Shown here piece by piece: positions 52,801-57,124 of a stretch of 57,124 nucleotides of DNA. The DNA is taken from positions 1-57,124 of the forward strand of contig NZFX01000005.1 in NCBI GenBank assembly GCA_002689385.1. The letters are read 5' to 3'. Made by a program: the position numbers and the translations under genes. This DNA is from Phycisphaerae bacterium. GTDB lineage: Bacteria; Planctomycetota; Phycisphaerae; Phycisphaerales; SM1A02. The notes under the pieces are model-generated. The model did no database searches. It worked only from the letters and a program-made list of their open reading frames with translations, and was not told the origin of the DNA. The stretch's first letter is position 1. Each line of letters begins with the position of its first letter.

Positions 52801-52830
52801 ATGTAGAGAAGTTTACTAGGTTCTCTACAT
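52801..52830. repeat. Perfect 10-base inverted repeat
   Basis: ATGTAGAGAA and TTCTCTACAT flank a 10-base loop, upstream of the DUF378 gene and downstream of the next. It could be an operator, a leader hairpin or a terminator; no T-run follows. The rest of the 226-base gap shows nothing I can assign. Confidence 0.5.
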
Positions 52831-52983
52831 TAATGCAATAGGAAATTAATATTAGGAGGCAGACGAACCTCAAAACAAAAAACATTAAATCAAACAAAAG
52901 TATGCAATTGCATAGATTGAGTTCCCTTGATCTATATCTTAAGTACTACAAGAAGAACGCTATTTCCTAAGATTGAACCTTTG

Positions 52984-53391
52984 TTACTGGTAAGTTTTTT
53001 CAAAGGATAAAATTATTTTAGCTGAAAGGAATGCGACAATTGGATACAGTGGAATCTCAATCCACATCCATGTGGGTAGTGAAATACTTTGAATATTCAA
53101 AAGGCCGCCAATCAGCGAAAGAATTCCAATGATCATGGCAACTGTAACAGGTCTTTTCCTACTTATTGTTGCTGCAATAAGGCCCCCAAAAAATGCCTGG
53201 CTTAAATGAGCCACAAGAATAATCAAGAAAGCAAATACAGGCAACGATTCCAAGTAGGAAGAAAAATCCTGATTATCACCAAATACTACTCCCTCTGGCA
53301 TTGGATACATTGCAAGATTAAACATAGTAAAAAGCATGTTTGCAACCATGCCGGTAATCCATCCAGCCAGCACTGCTATTATGTCTCGCAT
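52984..53391 (-). CDS. Small polytopic membrane protein of unknown function
   Basis: A 135-residue protein with four hydrophobic helices: 4-27 (I-A-V-L-A-G-W-I-T-G-M-V-A), 51-78 (V-F-A-F-L-I-I-L-V-A-H-L-S-Q-A-F-F-G-G-L-I-A), 84-101 and 108-126. G-W-I-T-G-M-V-A-N-M and the H-L-S-Q-A-F-F-G-G segment look conserved-like, but I do not recognise the family. An AAAGGAGAT ribosome site precedes the ATG. Confidence 0.7.
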   Translation of the reverse strand: MRDIIAVLAGWITGMVANMLFTMFNLAMYPMPEGVVFGDNQDFSSYLESLPVFAFLIILVAHLSQAFFGGLIAATISRKRPVTVAMIIGILSLIGGLLNIQSISLPTWMWIEIPLYPIVAFLSAKIILSFEKTYQ

Positions 53392-53411
53392 AACTCAATC
53401 TCCTTTTACAC

Positions 53412-53483
53412 ATCTCGATGCTCCTAACAAGTGCAGCGCTTGCTGATACTTGGACTGTCGACGATGACGGCAATATTTTATAA
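53412..53483 (+). pseudogene. Stranded fragment of a dockerin-family signal peptide module
   Basis: Read forward, this stretch encodes I-S-M-L-L-T-S-A-A-L-A then D-T-W-T-V-D-D-D-G-N-I-L and a stop. It matches, residue for residue over about 19 positions, the signal peptide end and first strand of the beta-helix genes at 2049-3053 and 3826-4848, almost 50 kb away. No upstream start with a ribosome site and no beta-helix follow, so it is a broken-off piece. It shows that this module moves or is left behind by deletion. Confidence 0.75.
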
Positions 53484-53525
53484 CAAATAGAACTTGCGTT
53501 TTCTCCTGGTTTTTGAAAAATAATA

Positions 53526-53571
53526 AAACATTTAAAAAAGCCCCTCTAAAGAGGCGCTTTTTTAAATGTTT
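53526..53571. terminator. Bidirectional terminator after the haem oxygenase gene
   Basis: Twenty-one-base arms with one mismatch around a TAAA loop; the stem core is GCCCCTC/GAGGCGC, with six or more A/T on either side. On the minus strand it follows the haem oxygenase stop by 13 bases. Confidence 0.8.
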
Positions 53572-53584
53572 GAAAATTAAACTA

Positions 53585-54256
53585 TCACACAGATGCTGTG
53601 TTTAAACTATCCACTTCTTTTGAAACATCCATGACCATTCTGAATGTTTCTTGCGCAACTTCGACACATTCTGCTTGTTCATCATCAGTTAGATCCAATT
53701 GATTCAAGTTTTGCTTAAAAGCATTCCAGCAACGTCGTTGATCTTCTCCATGTGGATCTAAATAGCCCATTGCCTTATCATCACCTAGCCCCATCGTAGC
53801 GCGTAATTTCTTAGCAATAAATTTGTTGCCATTTGTAGCGCCTTCTTTTACATACAAAAAACCAATGAGTGAAGTAGCACTCTTTTCTGACATCTTATTG
53901 ATGTAAGTAGTAAAACGAAGAGTTGATGGAAGGACATCCTGCATCTCAGAGCATCCTAAATCTTCCAAATCTTGTTCGATACGTAATTTTCGCAAATGCG
54001 ATTTTTCAAAAATCTGACTTACTCTGCTATCGCTCTCAGCTGCTGATTCTAGACTTGGATCTAATATCGAGTGAACGTGATGCATCTGGCATAAGAATGT
54101 GGAAAACTCTGCTCTTGCTAAATTGCCTTCAACCATTCTTACTTGAAAACTACCTGCTTCCGCATCATCGTGAAGAGCCTGAGTGCCCTCTTTTAATTTC
54201 AAATGAAACCCTGTTGCTTTTGGCATTTGGCCGTGATGGTGTCCGTGATTTTCCAT
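53585..54256 (-). CDS. Haem oxygenase-like protein
   Basis: A 223-residue, mostly helical protein. L-K-E-G-T-Q-A-L-H-D-D-A-E places His29 as the proximal haem ligand in the first helix. G-F-L-Y-V-K-E-G-A-T-N-G matches the Y-V-x-E-G-S-x-x-G stretch of the distal helix in bacterial biliverdin-producing haem oxygenases. A His-rich N-terminal tail (H-G-H-H-H-G) is an addition that could bind metal. It would open haem to release iron, carbon monoxide and biliverdin. The gene follows an importer for iron-type substrates on the same strand (89-base gap). ACAGGAG precedes the ATG. Confidence 0.85.
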   Translation of the reverse strand: MENHGHHHGQMPKATGFHLKLKEGTQALHDDAEAGSFQVRMVEGNLARAEFSTFLCQMHHVHSILDPSLESAAESDSRVSQIFEKSHLRKLRIEQDLEDLGCSEMQDVLPSTLRFTTYINKMSEKSATSLIGFLYVKEGATNGNKFIAKKLRATMGLGDDKAMGYLDPHGEDQRRCWNAFKQNLNQLDLTDDEQAECVEVAQETFRMVMDVSKEVDSLNTASV

Positions 54257-54345
54257 ATAAACTCCTGTTTTAAATTAATGGTGAACTAAATAGTATATAC
54301 CATTCGAACCTAATATGCTAATGCTTTGAGGTGTTGAAATATAGC

Positions 54346-55137
54346 TTAACGATCTAAAGATATTGGGCAATTTCTATAGATGATTAATGGCTGATTTGAT
54401 TCTGCTTCACGCTTCACTATTGCATCAATATTAAAAACAGAATGAAGCAATTCAGTTGTAATAATTTCATCCGGCTGGCCATCGGCAATCAAATTGCCTT
54501 CTTGAATCACAACTAAACGATTAAAACTTCGCATAGCTAACTCTAAATTGTGCAAAACTACAATAATAGTATGTTCTTTAGAATTGAGCGCTTCGAGCAA
54601 ACTTAAAAGAGCATACTGATGTTCTAAATCTAATGCATTCAAAGGTTCGTCTAAGAGCATATAAGAAGGCGATTGAGTTAAAAGCGTAGCGATGCGCACC
54701 CGCTTTCGTTCCCCGCCTGACAAGCTTTCGACTAAACGTGATTCTAAATGTTTAATCTCGCATAAAGAAATAGCGCGTTGAATTGCAGATTCATCAGCGA
54801 AATAACTATTATTAAAATAACTTCGATACGGGTACCTTCCCGAAGCAACATAATCATAGACGGTCGTCATTGTTGGTATAACATCAGATTGACTTAATAG
54901 GCCCAACTTCTTCGCAAAGGACTTACGTGGATACTTATGGATAACCTCATCATCGATAAGTATTTTACCCCGAATAGGTTTAATTATGCCTGCAATTGTT
55001 CTTAGCAGAGTTGATTTGCCACATCCATTTGGACCAACTATGGCAACTTTTTCTCCTGCGGCTATTGATAAATCTATACCTTTAAGAATAGTATTATTGG
55101 CTAATTGCACATGCAAGTCATTTATACGAATACTCAT
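54346..55137 (-). CDS. FecE/HmuV-type ABC transporter ATP-binding protein
   Basis: A 263-residue ATPase for the FecCD-type importer: Walker A G-P-N-G-C-G-K-S-T-L-L, Q-loop L-L-S-Q-S, signature L-S-G-G-E-R-K-R-V-R-I-A, Walker B Y-M-L-L-D-E-P-L-N-A-L-D and switch His in V-V-L-H-N-L-E. ATG 55137 overlaps the permease stop (ATGA); GTG 55146 is the longer alternative. It powers import of haem, iron-siderophore or cobalamin; the haem oxygenase downstream favours haem. Confidence 0.92.
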   Translation of the reverse strand: MSIRINDLHVQLANNTILKGIDLSIAAGEKVAIVGPNGCGKSTLLRTIAGIIKPIRGKILIDDEVIHKYPRKSFAKKLGLLSQSDVIPTMTTVYDYVASGRYPYRSYFNNSYFADESAIQRAISLCEIKHLESRLVESLSGGERKRVRIATLLTQSPSYMLLDEPLNALDLEHQYALLSLLEALNSKEHTIIVVLHNLELAMRSFNRLVVIQEGNLIADGQPDEIITTELLHSVFNIDAIVKREAESNQPLIIYRNCPISLDR

Positions 55138-56132
55138 CTTAGCCACCTCACCTTATACATCAGGTAGATAAAATATGGCCCACCAATAAGTCCTGTCACC
55201 ACACCAACAGGAATCTCTGCAGGCGCCAAAGTCAACCGAGCAATAAGATCAGACCAGAGAAGCATTGAACCACCCGCTATTGCTGATAACGGTATCAAGC
55301 CCTTATTTGAACCAAGAAGCAATCGCATTAAATGTGGAACAACCAAACCTACAAATCCGACAAGACCAGCAACACTTGCGGCGGAACCTGCAAGTAATGC
55401 TGCTGCTGCAAAAGCAATTAACCGAGTTCGTTCAACAGGAATGCCCATAGTGCTAGCGGCATCGTCTCCCAATTCCATAACACTAAGCCTTGGCCGTAAC
55501 CATAAAGCGATAAGAAGCCCAACTAAACTATAGGGCCAAATCATTTCGACATGAGTCCACCCTCTACCATTAAAAGAACCAGAAGTCCAAAATACAATTG
55601 CTGGAATTCGGTCAGCAAAAGCCGTCATTAAAAACCCAATAACAGCACCTAATACGGCATTGATTGCAACTCCTGCAAGAATCATTCGCATAGGGGAAGA
55701 ACCTGCGCCTGGACGCCATGAAACAGTGTAAACAAGAACTGCGGATAACATCGCTCCAACAAATGCCGCAACGGGAAGCAATACAGCTGAAGATGGTACT
55801 ACCGCTAAAACCAAAACTGCTGCAAGTGCTGCACCCGCTGTAACTCCAATTAATCCTGGGTCTGCCAAGGGATTTCTAGTAACAGTCTGTAGCAATGCAC
55901 CAGAGATAGCTAAATTAGCGCCGACTAAAATAGCAGCACATGCACGTGGTAGCCTAGATTCAAGAATGATTTGCTTATAAATCGGGTCTGGCGAATCACT
56001 AAGAATTTGAAAAACATTACTTATTGGTATTTCAACAGCTCCAAAGGCCATCGAACATATAACGCCAATACTCACAGTAGCAATAACTATAAGTGCTTTT
56101 AAAATCACTTTAAATGAAGATGGAGGTTTCAT
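55134..56132 (-). CDS. FecCD-family ABC transporter permease
   Basis: A 332-residue permease with about ten transmembrane helices. R-L-P-R-A-C-A-A-I-L-V-G-A-N-L-A-I-S-G is the family signature, followed by N-P-L-A-D-P-G-L-I-G and G-L-V-G-F-V-G-L-V-V-P-H-L-M-R near the coupling helix. Forms the membrane channel with the ATPase. The binding-protein gene ends 32 bases upstream. Confidence 0.93.
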   Translation of the reverse strand: MKPPSSFKVILKALIVIATVSIGVICSMAFGAVEIPISNVFQILSDSPDPIYKQIILESRLPRACAAILVGANLAISGALLQTVTRNPLADPGLIGVTAGAALAAVLVLAVVPSSAVLLPVAAFVGAMLSAVLVYTVSWRPGAGSSPMRMILAGVAINAVLGAVIGFLMTAFADRIPAIVFWTSGSFNGRGWTHVEMIWPYSLVGLLIALWLRPRLSVMELGDDAASTMGIPVERTRLIAFAAAALLAGSAASVAGLVGFVGLVVPHLMRLLLGSNKGLIPLSAIAGGSMLLWSDLIARLTLAPAEIPVGVVTGLIGGPYFIYLMYKVRWLR

Positions 56133-56164
56133 TATCTTAGAAAAAATCGTTGCAATCTCTGATA

Positions 56165-57124
56165 TCAGTTAGCAATAATATTCGCTGTGTAATTATTTAT
56201 ATAACCCTTGATCTCATTTATAGAACCATAAAGATTAGATCCTGGGCGCATAACATAACGATCATCCTCAAGAAAATACATATGATTATTTTTAACTGAA
56301 TCAAGCGCGCCCCAAAGCGGATCATTTTCGAACAGCGATCTTGATGTTTCTACTGGTCCATGGAATAGAACGAAAAGAATATCTGGTTCAAACGCTATAA
56401 CCATCTCCATACTCAGAGGAGCAAGCCCGGCATAAATTTTATGTGAAGTCAGGCCAGAAGGCCCAAGTTCTCCACCCGAATGATTAATTAAATCTCCTAA
56501 ATAACTACTAGGCAAAAATGCGTAAAAAGATGCTGGAGTTCCAAACAACGCCAAAACCCGAGGTTTATCCTCCACTGATATCGCGGATCCGATATCAAGA
56601 TTAATTTTACGAATCATTTCTTGCCCTTTATTAGGCTCTCCTATAATCTCGCTTAGCCTGCGAATATGGTCTTGAACACTATCAATAGAATTGATGTCCA
56701 TAAAAACAACATCCGCATGAGTAATCGATTCGATTTGTGGCATAAATTGAGCATATGTACTTCCAGTGATAATAACATCTGGATTAACTGCAATTAGTTC
56801 TTCTAAGTTTGGACCTATACTATGATCTAGTTGAACTTCAGGAATGCCCTCCCATTCAGTTGGTGTTTCGCCACTTATCTTAGGCACACAAACAGGATCG
56901 CAGCCCATTGCAATTAACTGGTCTGCCGCAAATGGCAATAAGGTGGCTACACGAATTCCACCTTTGTCGACTTCTTCTATCACTTCTTCTTGTCCAGCAG
57001 TAGCGGAAGAAGGAATAATAATTCCAATATGGCTACTATTTATCTTTAGAACAAAAACTAACACTAATGTAAATAGGACACATGCAAAAAGAGAAATTAC
57101 TTTGGCTTTGCCAAGCCTTCCCCC
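56165..57124 (-). CDS. Periplasmic substrate-binding protein of the ABC importer (5' end outside window)
   Basis: A TroA-like (FecB/BtuF/HmuT-type) binding protein: G-I-R-V-A-T-L-L-P-F-A-A-D-Q-L-I-A-M-G, P-D-V-I-I-T-G-S-T-Y, V-V-F-M-D-I-N-S, and the D-I-L-F-V-L-F-H-G stretch, with the interdomain helix between. The frame is open right to the window edge. Upstream of the GTG at 57064 it reads a Lys-containing stretch and a hydrophobic run (V-I-S-L-F-A-C-V-L-F-T-L-V), clearly a signal peptide, so the true start lies beyond 57124. An insert S-S-A-T-A-G-Q-E-E-V-I-E-E-V-D between the signal and the core is unusual. It delivers the iron-type ligand to the permease. Confidence 0.88.
   Translation of the reverse strand, partial: GGRLGKAKVISLFACVLFTLVLVFVLKINSSHIGIIIPSSATAGQEEVIEEVDKGGIRVATLLPFAADQLIAMGCDPVCVPKISGETPTEWEGIPEVQLDHSIGPNLEELIAVNPDVIITGSTYAQFMPQIESITHADVVFMDINSIDSVQDHIRRLSEIIGEPNKGQEMIRKINLDIGSAISVEDKPRVLALFGTPASFYAFLPSSYLGDLINHSGGELGPSGLTSHKIYAGLAPLSMEMVIAFEPDILFVLFHGPVETSRSLFENDPLWGALDSVKNNHMYFLEDDRYVMRPGSNLYGSINEIKGYINNYTANIIAN

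Noticed and set aside
54257-54345. A Fur box before the haem oxygenase gene
   Set aside because: No sequence close to GATAATGATAATCATTATC in the gap.

Overview
The window looks like a chromosomal stretch of an AT-rich (by eye a little over 40% GC) marine planctomycete, most likely of the Phycisphaerae. The main clue is a set of seven secreted proteins that each end in a pair of dockerin-like calcium loops (D-x-N-x-D-x-x-V-N-V-x-D-L-L ... WG). Other clues are an HU protein with a Lys/Ala-rich tail, a Ser/Thr kinase with tetratricopeptide repeats, and genes for both peptidoglycan (murE, murF, mraY, murQ) and KDO lipopolysaccharide (kdsB). This placement is inference from gene content; no rRNA is present.

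Layout. 1-1140: the 5' end of an unknown gene leaving the window, a GC-rich GNAT acetyltransferase between imperfect direct repeats, and a COG3618-type amidohydrolase. 2049-7790: five secreted dockerin proteins on the minus strand, three of them coupled by TAATG stop/start overlaps. 7889-11082: a glycosyltransferase followed by the GDP-L-fucose pathway (fcl, gmd). 11273-15059: HU, murQ, a PfkB kinase, an Rrf2 regulator and a membrane protein. 15206-26938: histidine degradation (hutH; hutU-hutI-map-prolyl oligopeptidase), interrupted by two large secreted FG-GAP/dockerin proteins and a decayed VOC gene. 27177-37266: ispH-rlmN, a degenerate indolepyruvate-oxidoreductase-like giant coupled to a HAD phosphatase, an APH-like kinase, a sulfotransferase, a membrane-anchored protein and a pseudouridine synthase. 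37444-44466: a tightly overlapping minus-strand operon def-fmt-(HExxH protein)-queA-murE-murF-mraY. 44535-52298: a TPR protein, kdsB, pyrG, tRNA-Met, an ATP-grasp ligase and the kinase-TPR protein. 52551-57124: two small membrane proteins, a stranded fragment of a dockerin-family signal peptide, and a haem oxygenase downstream of a FecCD-type ABC importer that runs off the right edge.

The most general observation concerns transcription and translation. At least fourteen genes that begin transcription units have a TANNNT -10-like hexamer ending only 5-8 bases before the start codon. Their mRNAs should therefore begin at or within a base or two of the start codon (leaderless). Genes inside operons instead use ATGA/TAATG/TGATG overlaps, and a few genes, mostly at the right end, have strong Shine-Dalgarno sites (AAGGAGA). 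The second is a 1067-residue protein with the domain order of fused indolepyruvate:ferredoxin oxidoreductases but without recognisable thiamine-diphosphate and iron-sulfur motifs. The third is visible module shuffling in the dockerin gene family, with near-identical signal-peptide and dockerin DNA around unrelated middle domains, including a secreted intradiol dioxygenase.
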